Assembly: GCA_025057135.1 (NCBI GenBank)
Contig: JANWXY010000034.1
Location: 1 to 38,937, forward strand
Direction: 5' to 3'
DNA length: 38,937 bases
From: Bacteroidia bacterium
Lineage (GTDB): Bacteria > Bacteroidota > Bacteroidia > SpSt-205
Shown here: one piece after another, positions 24,776 through 32,448 of the stretch
Position numbering within the stretch: position 1 is the first letter of the stretch
How the letters are laid out: each line of letters starts with the position of its first letter
Program-made: the position numbers and the translations under genes
The notes under the pieces: generated by a model
What the model was told of the DNA's origin: nothing
Databases searched by the model: none
The model's input: only the letters and a program-made list of their open reading frames with translations

Positions 24776-25611
24776 GTCAAATCCTACGAGGCGCCCCAGT
24801 TGCGCAGAAAATCTTATCAGAAGTGACTGAATACGCCCGCCAGCACAAGCTCAGGCTGGACATTATACTCGTGGGGCATCATGAAGCGAGTCAGATATAC
24901 GTTTCTCATAAGCTCCGCCAAGCTGAAAAGGTAGGTATCAAAGCCGTCCTTCATCATTTGCCTGAAAGTACCACTACGCAGGAGCTTATTGGGCTTATCC
25001 ATCACTTGAATGAGACTCCGGAGGTAACTGGTATGATAGTCCAGCTACCGCTCCCCGCTCACCTTTCAGAGGAGAAGGTGCTTGATGCTATCGCTCCTCA
25101 TAAAGATGCAGACGCTTTGCACCCTGCCAATATAGGCTTGCTAGCCCAAGGGCGCGCAAAGTGGGCCCCTGCCACTCCGTGGGGAATTGTAGAAATGCTT
25201 TTGCATTATAACCTCCCTCCTGCCCGCAAGCATGTGGTTATCGTAGGGCGAGGACGACTCGTAGGTACGCCCTTAGCTCTCTTGCTTTCTCGTCCGATGG
25301 CTTACGGAAATGCGACAGTAACGCTCTGCCATACCTATACGGAAAACCTCTACTCATACACTCGCCAAGCAGATATCTTAGTAGTAGCGGTCGGACGACC
25401 ACACTGGTTTAGTGCAGAGGGCGTCAAAGCAGGGGCTGTAATTATAGATGTGGGCATTCATCGGGAGGGGGGACGGCTGATTGGAGACGTTCAGCCCGAA
25501 GCGCTTTCCTTAGCGAGTGCTTATACGCCTGTACCCGGAGGCGTCGGACCGCTGACAGTAGCCTGTCTTTTGGACAATCTTCGGCGCCTTCATCAGAACC
25601 TTAGCCAATAG
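24772..25611 (+). CDS. folD: Methylenetetrahydrofolate dehydrogenase / cyclohydrolase FolD
   Basis: A 279-residue bifunctional enzyme that oxidises 5,10-methylene-THF and hydrolyses the methenyl product to 10-formyl-THF. Tyr43 and catalytic Lys47 (QIYVSHKLR), the QLPLP stretch (91-95), the KDADALHP motif (111-118), the nucleotide-binding GRGRLVGTPLA (160-170) and the C-terminal PVPGGVGPLTVA are visible. The usual KDVDGF and CTP-x-G motifs are modified to KDADAL and ATPWG, changes that should be tolerated. It starts within the ATGA overlap of arginine decarboxylase and ends overlapping the tail of the convergent minus-strand gene by 19 nt. Confidence 0.95.
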   Translation: MSQILRGAPVAQKILSEVTEYARQHKLRLDIILVGHHEASQIYVSHKLRQAEKVGIKAVLHHLPESTTTQELIGLIHHLNETPEVTGMIVQLPLPAHLSEEKVLDAIAPHKDADALHPANIGLLAQGRAKWAPATPWGIVEMLLHYNLPPARKHVVIVGRGRLVGTPLALLLSRPMAYGNATVTLCHTYTENLYSYTRQADILVVAVGRPHWFSAEGVKAGAVIIDVGIHREGGRLIGDVQPEALSLASAYTPVPGGVGPLTVACLLDNLRRLHQNLSQ

Positions 25612-26684
25612 CGCCGTCTCGTAGTCCATACCACTATCCACTTACCGTCTCGGATGCGGGTCGTATCCCATACAAAGACATTTTCTACATCGCCATTTAC
25701 CCAGCCATCATATATGCGGAGCCTTTCTGCAAAATGCTCATCTAAAAGCCGTACCTTTAGGGGTTGAGACTGCGATACCCGCAGACGCAGATACCCGGGT
25801 TGAGCGGCCATTTGGAGAGGGGGACGCTCCCGATGACAGCTCACCTCAGTAATCGTAGAAATCACCCGCAATGAAGGAGGCTCTTCATACATCAAGCGAT
25901 ACTGATAACGATTGCCCTCCTGTACATTGAGATCATAGTACTCTACACGCTGCGGAGTTTTACTTGGTCTGGGGCAGGTGAAAGTTGCGATAGTTTGCCA
26001 CATCTTGCCATTCTCTGCACGCTGCAATGAATAGGTGCCTCGCCGCTCTCGCACCTCTATTTCCCATGAAAGATGGATAACGCCTTGTTCATAAGTAACC
26101 ACAAGTGTCATGAAGCGCAGCGGAGCATAAAGGCGTGCTTCTCTTTCCTCATCGGCGATGGTATAGCGCCAGCTATTACCAATGCGAACGACTCCGGTGA
26201 TAGGGTCAGGTTCCCAGGGCACGTATTCCCAGGCAGGAGCGGTTTCTGAGGGCAAATAAAACGGTATGCGACGCCCCTCTCGCGTGATATTTGTGCCGGA
26301 GTCGGGTAAGAAAAGCACCTGCGGTAGCGGTGATAAATAAATGCCCCGCCTCAAGCGTCCTTGTTCATCTATCAGCGCCACATAAGCGCCAGGTTGCGAC
26401 CGCTCCGGGAATCTAATCAAGAAGTCAGGATATCCATCCAGTTTGAACTCCCCTTTTGCTTTTGCAATACGAAAGCGCTGATGCGCACCTATGGTCAGTC
26501 CCGGCGGCAAACGCACCGAATAATCCCTCGTAACGAGAAGCCATTGCCCTATGGAAATAGGGCTATCCGAAGGGTTATAAAGGTCTATTTGATGAGTGGA
26601 GCTTTCTCTGTAAGAACCCGGAATGAATCTCACTATCTCAGGCACCTGAGCCCATACCAAAGCGAACAAAGTCAAGCCTTTCAC
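25593..26684 (-). CDS. Secreted lamin-tail-like / fibronectin-like protein
   Basis: A protein of 363 residues if it starts at GTG 26684, the preferred start because it overlaps the previous stop as GTGA and begins a signal peptide (LTLFALVWA before Gln). The N-terminal ~90 residues resemble a lamin-tail (LTD) Ig domain, with a hydrophobic pattern followed by QIDLYNPSDSPISIGQWLL. A middle fibronectin-like part has YSLQRAENGKMWQTIA, typical of Bacteroidota surface proteins. The last ~70 residues could be a short sorting or anchoring domain ending in RRRYWLRF. Function is unknown. It is translationally coupled to the cystathionine beta-synthase-like gene. Confidence 0.7.
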   Translation of the reverse strand: MKGLTLFALVWAQVPEIVRFIPGSYRESSTHQIDLYNPSDSPISIGQWLLVTRDYSVRLPPGLTIGAHQRFRIAKAKGEFKLDGYPDFLIRFPERSQPGAYVALIDEQGRLRRGIYLSPLPQVLFLPDSGTNITREGRRIPFYLPSETAPAWEYVPWEPDPITGVVRIGNSWRYTIADEEREARLYAPLRFMTLVVTYEQGVIHLSWEIEVRERRGTYSLQRAENGKMWQTIATFTCPRPSKTPQRVEYYDLNVQEGNRYQYRLMYEEPPSLRVISTITEVSCHRERPPLQMAAQPGYLRLRVSQSQPLKVRLLDEHFAERLRIYDGWVNGDVENVFVWDTTRIRDGKWIVVWTTRRRYWLRF

Positions 26685-28060
26685 ATTGTCGCTTCTACCA
26701 AAGCGTGAAGGATATCCGAACGAGTAATGATATCCCATCCTCCTTCTTCAAGCTGCACTAAGACAGCCGGCATCTCCCTGGTCATCATTTTAGACACTAT
26801 ATCCACAGGCGTGGAAGGAAGGACTATAACAGGTGGGTCCGCCATGTACCGCTGCACAGGCTGATCCCGAGAGAGTGGATCATCCATAAGCACTTCTATG
26901 AGACGGGACTCGGTCAGCATTCCATAAATCCGGTCACCGTCAATAATGGGTAGTTGTGAAATCTCATACCGCTGCATTAGTTCTACGGCTCGTCGCAGAG
27001 GGTCTGTGGGTGCGATTACGGCTAGGCCTGGAGTTTTACGAGTTTTGGATTGCAGGACGTCCCGCACCGTCAGCTCCGAAGTAGATTCCAAAAATCCTTG
27101 AGAACGCATCCATGCATCGTTGTAAATCTTATTGAGGTAGCGCGTGCCGTGGTCAGGCAAAAGGACAACCACGACATCTTTGGGCGAAAGCTCCTTTGCC
27201 ACCTGCAAAGCCCCCCAGACAGCTGAACCGCTGGACCACCCTACAAATAGACCTTCATAGCGAGCCAATTTTCGCGCCATGAGTGCGCCATTCCTGTCTG
27301 TGACTTTTATAATCTTATCAATCAACGAGAGATCTAAGTTGCCAGGCACGATATCCTCGCCGATGCCCTCCGTAAGGTAGGGGTAGATTTCTTTCGGGTC
27401 TATTTGACCGGTTTCATGAAGCTTTTGGAATAAGGAACCATAGGTATCTACTCCGATCACCTGAATAGCGGGATTGCGTTCCTTGAGGTACTGGGCGATA
27501 CCACAGATGGTACCGGTGGTACCCATGCCTGCGACGAAATGGGTTACTCGCCCTTCTGTCTGCTCCCATATCTCGGGCCCTGTGGTCTCATAATGTGCCT
27601 GACGATTATGGAGATTATCGTATTGATTAGGATAAAAAGCCCCGGGTATCTCCTGAGCGAGGCGCTTAGCCACACTATAATACGAACGTGGGTCCTCAGG
27701 CGGCACATTAGTTGGCGTTATTACAACTTCGGCGCCTAAGGCCCGCAGAGCGTCTATTTTCTCTTTTGATTGCTTGTCTGGCACGGTAAAAATGCACCGA
27801 TACCCTTTCACAGCAGCGACCAGGGCTAAACCCATGCCCGTATTTCCAGAGGTCGCCTCTACAATGGTCCCGCCCGGACGTAGAAGTCCCATTCGCTCCG
27901 CCTCCTCCACCATCTTCAAAGCTATCCGATCTTTGACGCTATGACCGGGATTGAAGTATTCAACTTTGGCGAGGACGGTCGGTGAGACAGTACGAGCCAC
28001 AGAGTTTAGTTGGACGAGCGGAGTACGACCTATCAGGTCCAATAGGCTTTTATGCCACAT
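26681..28060 (-). CDS. Cystathionine beta-synthase / cysteine synthase with CBS pair
   Basis: A 459-residue fold-type II PLP enzyme. The cofactor lysine is K43 (GHSVKDRIALK), SGNTG (71-75) holds the substrate and GMGTTGT (178-184) binds the phosphate. Two CBS domains follow at about 335-459 and probably regulate activity by a nucleotide or SAM. This architecture matches cystathionine beta-synthase (homocysteine + serine), but an OAS sulfhydrylase with CBS domains cannot be excluded. It is cytoplasmic. The start at 28060 lies 1 nt after the upstream lipoprotein stop (TGATATG); the longer open frame from 28105 lies inside that gene and is not used. Confidence 0.9.
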   Translation of the reverse strand: MWHKSLLDLIGRTPLVQLNSVARTVSPTVLAKVEYFNPGHSVKDRIALKMVEEAERMGLLRPGGTIVEATSGNTGMGLALVAAVKGYRCIFTVPDKQSKEKIDALRALGAEVVITPTNVPPEDPRSYYSVAKRLAQEIPGAFYPNQYDNLHNRQAHYETTGPEIWEQTEGRVTHFVAGMGTTGTICGIAQYLKERNPAIQVIGVDTYGSLFQKLHETGQIDPKEIYPYLTEGIGEDIVPGNLDLSLIDKIIKVTDRNGALMARKLARYEGLFVGWSSGSAVWGALQVAKELSPKDVVVVLLPDHGTRYLNKIYNDAWMRSQGFLESTSELTVRDVLQSKTRKTPGLAVIAPTDPLRRAVELMQRYEISQLPIIDGDRIYGMLTESRLIEVLMDDPLSRDQPVQRYMADPPVIVLPSTPVDIVSKMMTREMPAVLVQLEEGGWDIITRSDILHALVEATM

Positions 28061-28061
28061 A

Positions 28062-28838
28062 TCAGCGAGGACGAGAAGTACCAGTAGAAGTGCGAATGCC
28101 TCCACTGCCTGAGCCCACGCCCGGGGTGCTGGGACGAGGACCGGCCGGCACAGAAGATGATCTTATCCCAGATGAAGGAGCGGGACGACTACCCGAGGGA
28201 GATTGAGCAGAAGATGGAGCGGCTGAGCGGCGCGGCGGCGTAGAGGGGCTCATGGAACCTCCCCGAGGCGGTGTATAGGTAGTAGTAGCTCGGGGGGTCG
28301 TATAGGTGCGAGGGGCATAGTTTGTACGGCGAGGAGCAGGCGAGCTCCATCCGCGATCTCCCCACCATGCAGGTCCTGCATAGTAGCTCGGTCCCCAATA
28401 TCCTGCATAATACGACCAGCCCCACCCAGGGGTATAGTACCATCCCGGGGTAGCTGCCCACATTCCCCCCCATCCCCATGATGGTCCCCACCATGAGCTT
28501 CGCCAACCCCACCCCGGCGCACACCACGGATCAAACCACGGATCATACCACACTCCCGTTGAATAGCGGCGTATCCGTCGCGAGTAGGTATAGTCATCAT
28601 CTTCCCAATCTCTACGGCGGCTGCCAGAAGCATTCTCTTCATAGTTATCCGCCCGAGCGTCTATTTCCTTACCGTCGGCAGTATAACTTCCTGATTGAGC
28701 CTGCTGATTGAGCTTAGAACGCTCCTTTGCAGTGAGGTAAGTATCATTCCGGGAAGCAGTTACAGAACGGCCGCTTCCACAGCTCCATATAAAAAGGAGC
28801 AAAGCTGCTCCTACCCAAGGCAAAAGCTGCGTTTTCAT
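28062..28838 (-). CDS. Trp/Gly/Tyr-rich lipoprotein
   Basis: A 258-residue predicted lipoprotein. The start at 28838 is chosen because the signal peptide with lipobox IWSC (Cys near residue 20) begins there and a promoter box is 24 nt upstream; the frame is open further to 29009 but overlaps the divergent proS. The mature protein begins with a charged region, then a highly aromatic block (about 95-170) packed with Trp, Tyr, Gly and Pro, e.g. GWGWRSSWWGPSWGWGG, and ends with a Ser/Thr/Pro/Arg tail. No known domain is recognised. The composition suggests a disordered or surface-adhesive protein. Confidence 0.75.
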   Translation of the reverse strand: MKTQLLPWVGAALLLFIWSCGSGRSVTASRNDTYLTAKERSKLNQQAQSGSYTADGKEIDARADNYEENASGSRRRDWEDDDYTYSRRIRRYSTGVWYDPWFDPWCAPGWGWRSSWWGPSWGWGGMWAATPGWYYTPGWGWSYYAGYWGPSYYAGPAWWGDRGWSSPAPRRTNYAPRTYTTPRATTTYTPPRGGSMSPSTPPRRSAAPSSAQSPSGSRPAPSSGIRSSSVPAGPRPSTPGVGSGSGGIRTSTGTSRPR

Positions 28839-28846
28839 AGTCTTGG

Positions 28847-28854
28847 TACTTTTG
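28847..28854 (+). promoter_or_regulatory. -7 box of proS
   Basis: TACTTTTG matches TAnnTTTG exactly and ends 24 nt before the ATG at 28879. It lies 8 nt from the divergent lipoprotein box (28863-28870), so the two promoters share a very small region. Confidence 0.5.
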
Positions 28855-28862
28855 TCTACAAG

Positions 28863-28870
28863 CAAATATA
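28863..28870 (-). promoter_or_regulatory. -7 box of the lipoprotein gene
   Basis: Minus-strand TATATTTG is an exact TAnnTTTG match and ends 24 nt before the ATG at 28838, mirroring the proS arrangement. RNA polymerase bound at one promoter would cover the other. Confidence 0.55.
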
Positions 28871-28878
28871 CGAAAGTC

Positions 28879-30342
28879 ATGCCAATCCCGATGCAAACGG
28901 TCAGCGAATGGTACACCACTATCGTAGAACGCGCTGGATTAGCTGAGCACTCACCCGTAAGAGGATGTATGACCATCAAGCCGTACGGCTGGGCACTCTG
29001 GGAAAACATTCAACGGCCTTTAGACGAGGCTTTCAAAGCCACAGGTCATCAAAATGCCTATTTCCCGATATTCATTCCATTGAGTTTCCTCGCCCGAGAA
29101 GCGCAACATGTAGAGGGCTTCGCTCAGGAATGTGCCGTCGTCACCCACTATCGTATAAAAACCGACACGGCTACTCGCAGTGTCTCCCCTGACCCTGAGG
29201 CTTCCTTAGAAGAGCCCTTAGTAGTGCGCCCGACCTCGGAAACGATTATTTGGCACAGCTTCAAGGATTGGATTCATTCGTACCGCGACCTTCCTTTGCT
29301 TATCAATCAGTGGGCAAATGTTGTTCGTTGGGAAAAGCGCCCCCGACTTTTCCTGCGCACAGCCGAATTCCTCTGGCAGGAAGGACATACAGCACATGCC
29401 ACAGCCGAAGAAGCACTCCAGGAAGCTCGCATGATATTGGACCTTTATGCCAGTTTCGTACAGGAGTATTTAGCGATACCAGTCATAAAAGGTGTGAAAA
29501 CACCAAATGAACGCTTCGCTGGCGCCGTAGAAACTTTTACCATAGAAACGCTTCTGATAGATGGAAAAGCCTTACAAGCTGGCACCTCACATTTCTTGGG
29601 GCAAAACTTTGCCCGGGCTTTTGATGTGAAGTTTCTCAATGCGCAAAATGAGTTAGAGTACGTCTGGGCTACTTCTTGGGGCGTCTCTACCCGACTGATT
29701 GGAGCCGTGATTCTTTCTCATGGAGATGAAAAAGGGCTGATTTTACCTCCCAGAATCGCCCCGATTCAAGTCGTTGTCATACCCATTTGGCGAAAAGAAG
29801 AAGAACAAGCCGCAGTCACTCAGAAAGCCCGTGAAGTAACTGAACAGCTCAAAGCAAAGGGTATTCGAGTCAAGCTTGATGATGACCCCCAGCATCGTCC
29901 CGGTTGGAAGTTCAACGAGTGGGAACTGCGGGGCGTACCGCTTCGCTTTGCCGTCGGTCCGAGAGACTTAGAAGCGGGTACCGTAGAAGTAGCTTGGCGG
30001 CATTCAGCTCATAAAAGCACCTATCCCCAATCCGAAGCTATCGCTCGTATAGAGGAATGGCTAATGGATATTCAAAAAGGTCTATTTGATAGGGCAAAAG
30101 CGCGCATGGAGAGCCAAATCTATCGCACCGATAATTACACCGAGATGCGCGAAATTCTCGAGGAAAAAGGCGGCTTCATTTTCGCCCACTGGGACGGCAC
30201 CACCGAGACAGAGCTCGCTATCAAAGAAGAAACAGGAGCTACAATCCGTTGCATTCCCTTAGAAATGCCCTCCGAAGAAGGGCGCTGTATCTATACCGGG
30301 CGCCCCTCGTCGCAGCGCGTGCTTTTTGCCAAAGCCTACTGA
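28879..30342 (+). CDS. proS: Proline--tRNA ligase, archaeal/eukaryal type
   Basis: A 487-residue class II aminoacyl-tRNA synthetase. It is the type 3 form without the bacterial editing insertion and with a C-terminal zinc-like domain ending in a Tyr (AKAY). Motif 1 (GCMTIKPYGWALWE), the RPTSETIIWHSF stretch, motif 2 (RTAEFLWQEGHTAHAT) and the TSHFLGQNFARAFD region are intact. The start at 28879 gives the expected N-terminus (SEWYTTIVERAGLAEHSPVRG); an upstream non-ATG start at 28843 would overlap the promoter box. This type is found in several bacteria including Bacteroidota. It precedes the M23 peptidase by 68 nt. Confidence 0.95.
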   Translation: MPIPMQTVSEWYTTIVERAGLAEHSPVRGCMTIKPYGWALWENIQRPLDEAFKATGHQNAYFPIFIPLSFLAREAQHVEGFAQECAVVTHYRIKTDTATRSVSPDPEASLEEPLVVRPTSETIIWHSFKDWIHSYRDLPLLINQWANVVRWEKRPRLFLRTAEFLWQEGHTAHATAEEALQEARMILDLYASFVQEYLAIPVIKGVKTPNERFAGAVETFTIETLLIDGKALQAGTSHFLGQNFARAFDVKFLNAQNELEYVWATSWGVSTRLIGAVILSHGDEKGLILPPRIAPIQVVVIPIWRKEEEQAAVTQKAREVTEQLKAKGIRVKLDDDPQHRPGWKFNEWELRGVPLRFAVGPRDLEAGTVEVAWRHSAHKSTYPQSEAIARIEEWLMDIQKGLFDRAKARMESQIYRTDNYTEMREILEEKGGFIFAHWDGTTETELAIKEETGATIRCIPLEMPSEEGRCIYTGRPSSQRVLFAKAY

Positions 30343-30410
30343 GACTGACTCTACCCCCCTCTACAGTATGAGGAAAATGGCAACTCATCTCCATTAGCGC
30401 TCAAAGTAGC

Positions 30411-32198
30411 ATGAGCATTGTACTGCTACTTATCTGGTCTCAGTTTAGGTGGCCTATTCCTGGTCCGATTTCTATTACTGGAAGCTATGGAGAGATGCGC
30501 ACGCAGACGATTCACTTAGGGATTGACCTTGCCGTAGGCGAGAAAATCGGGGTCGTGCCAGTTTTAGCCGCAGGCGATGGATACGTCTCCAGAATCAGAG
30601 TAAGCCACACGGGCTTCGGCAAAGTCGTCTATATCCAACACCCTAATGGACTCTATACCGTCTATGGACATCTTTCGCATTTCGCCCCCCGAGGCGAGGC
30701 TATTATCCAAATCCTTCAACAGAGCCAAAGGCGCTTCGAAGTAGAAAAATATCTTACCCCAAATGAGTGGCGTGTGCGCGCTGGGGATACCATAGGATGG
30801 GCTGGAAATAGCGGCTACTCTTTTGGCCCTCATTTACACTTTGAGGTGCGTATGCCCACCCATCAGACACTGCCTCCATTGCGCTACCTGCCTCCGCTTA
30901 CTGATACCTTTCCACCTGTGTTTTTTCGCATAGGATTATGCCCACTTACACCCAGCTCTCATGTCAAAGGGAGGCATGAAAGATATTTTTTCCCTCTCCG
31001 CCTGCAAAGCTGTAAAAACGGTCTTCGTAAATATGCTACACCTGACACCATACCTATCTCTGGAACGGTCGGTTTTCTCTATACAGCTGCGGATCGCGCT
31101 GGTGGTGGAACATCCTGGTTAGGCCTGCGTAGGCTCCTTGTGCTTGACAATCAAGGGAAAAGTATCTATGCAGTACAGTGGGAAACCTTAGACTTTGATT
31201 GGAGACGGTTTCTGCGCTGGCATTTGGATTATGCCTACCAACAGGTGTATAAGATAGGGGTGGGGCGATTATATGAGCCTTCCGCAGCTCTCCCTTGGAG
31301 TCAAAACAAAGGCTATATCTCCCTCGCTCCTGGACAAATAGAAACATTTACAATCAAAGCCGAGGACTTCTCCGGCAACGCAGCAGAGATACAAGTCTGC
31401 CTTCAAGGCACAAGAGAATCCCCATTGAGCACATGGCAGCCCCTGGACCCTCGTAGTCTGTGGGGCATAGAGGAGGGCTTTCTGGTCGTAAGAAAAAAGT
31501 TTCTCACCTCTACTGGGGATACGGTATCTCCCGAAAAGCCGCTCTGGTTGGGGGGAAGCCGCCTGCCTGACTCCCTTATTCCCGAAAATGGAACAGCGTT
31601 GAAAACCTACCTCCGAGATCGCCTCCTTCCCGGGATGGATTATACCCTTGAAGTTGCTGAAAGATGTAGCCTACGGATCTTCAGAGAGACCCTACAAGAT
31701 ACGCTTTATTTACGCATACAACCTGTGAAATCCATCTTCGGCGAAGGATTTCTCATAGGAGACCCTTATGTGCCCCTGAGATTTCCGGCTGAAATAGCCT
31801 GGTCCCTACCTGATACCTGCCGTGTAGATAAAAGCTATCCTCTCTACCGACCGTGGTATGAAGAGGTATGGTCACCTGTGCGCGGCGCTGTACGCAATGG
31901 ACGGGTATGGCGAGTGCCTGTAAAAGCATGGGGAGCTTACGTAATCATGGAGGACCAAACTATACCCGAAATACGCCCGCTCAAATCAGCCGGACCATTT
32001 TATCTCGTGTCAATAGACGACCTCGGTAGCGGCGTCAATCCCTTCTCTTTGCGTGTCTATTCTGGAAAAAAGGAGATACTCCCAGAATACTATGAACCCC
32101 AGCGGCTGCTGTACCTTCCGCGTTCTGCGGGGCGTCAGTTCCGCATAGAAGTGTCAGACTATGTGGGTAATCGTGTAGTGAAAGACATAACATTTTAG
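30411..32198 (+). CDS. Secreted M23 (LytM-type) peptidase with Ig-like C-terminal domains
   Basis: A 595-residue exported protein. The signal sequence is short (LLLIWS before Gln) and the M23 domain follows at once, about residues 24-150, with the zinc residues H35 and D39 (HLGID), the GHLSH stretch near 86-90, and HLH at 141-143 (GPHLHFEVR). It should cleave peptide bonds in peptidoglycan or in extracellular protein. An insertion of about 35 residues sits between GHLSH and the GDTIGWAGNSG element. The remaining ~445 residues are beta-rich, with possible Ig-like folds, and probably place the enzyme in the wall. No T9SS tail is visible. Confidence 0.88.
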   Translation: MSIVLLLIWSQFRWPIPGPISITGSYGEMRTQTIHLGIDLAVGEKIGVVPVLAAGDGYVSRIRVSHTGFGKVVYIQHPNGLYTVYGHLSHFAPRGEAIIQILQQSQRRFEVEKYLTPNEWRVRAGDTIGWAGNSGYSFGPHLHFEVRMPTHQTLPPLRYLPPLTDTFPPVFFRIGLCPLTPSSHVKGRHERYFFPLRLQSCKNGLRKYATPDTIPISGTVGFLYTAADRAGGGTSWLGLRRLLVLDNQGKSIYAVQWETLDFDWRRFLRWHLDYAYQQVYKIGVGRLYEPSAALPWSQNKGYISLAPGQIETFTIKAEDFSGNAAEIQVCLQGTRESPLSTWQPLDPRSLWGIEEGFLVVRKKFLTSTGDTVSPEKPLWLGGSRLPDSLIPENGTALKTYLRDRLLPGMDYTLEVAERCSLRIFRETLQDTLYLRIQPVKSIFGEGFLIGDPYVPLRFPAEIAWSLPDTCRVDKSYPLYRPWYEEVWSPVRGAVRNGRVWRVPVKAWGAYVIMEDQTIPEIRPLKSAGPFYLVSIDDLGSGVNPFSLRVYSGKKEILPEYYEPQRLLYLPRSAGRQFRIEVSDYVGNRVVKDITF

Positions 32199-32448
32199 AG
32201 AAGAAATACGGAACTATGGCTGGCGTTTGAAGGGAGGCAGTACAACTACCCGGCGCGCATGCTTTGGAGTGAGCCGTCCTTTTCAAGTTAGCCTTGAACT
32301 CCGACCGCCAAGTTTTTTGAACGAGGGTTCCGAATAGCCTCTTCCCACTTGTGGAGACCATGAGAGTCTTGAGCTTTTTGGAGAATAAAAAAACCGACCT
32401 TACCTCTTATGAGGCAGGCCGGGCAAGGGAGACAAACTCAGAAAATGA
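32199..32448. other. Non-coding gap between convergent M23 and TPR genes
   Basis: I see no gene in these 250 nt. They contain a 6-bp hairpin (TTCAAG / CTTGAA at 32282-32298, loop 5 nt) and a strong minus-strand terminator at 32387-32422. The sequence does not fold into a recognisable tRNA, SRP or other known RNA by eye. Confidence 0.5.
32387..32422 (-). terminator. Intrinsic terminator of the TPR gene
   Basis: On the minus strand a GC-rich hairpin (CCGGCCTGCCTC, ATAA loop, then GAGGTAAGGTCGG with a small bulge) is followed directly by seven T residues. This is 27 nt after the TPR stop at 32449, a textbook Rho-independent terminator. Confidence 0.85.

Noticed and set aside
28250-28642. 130-codon minus-strand ORF within the Trp-rich lipoprotein
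   Set aside because: The frame follows from the biased base composition of the aromatic block; the lipoprotein frame has the signal and lipobox.
28839-29009. N-terminal extension of the Trp-rich lipoprotein
   Set aside because: It would overlap proS antisense and remove the signal peptide from the N-terminus. The lipobox signal starts at 28838.
32035-32361. 108-codon minus-strand ORF after the M23 gene
   Set aside because: Its second half is antisense to the M23 gene, no promoter box precedes it, and the sequence resembles no known family.
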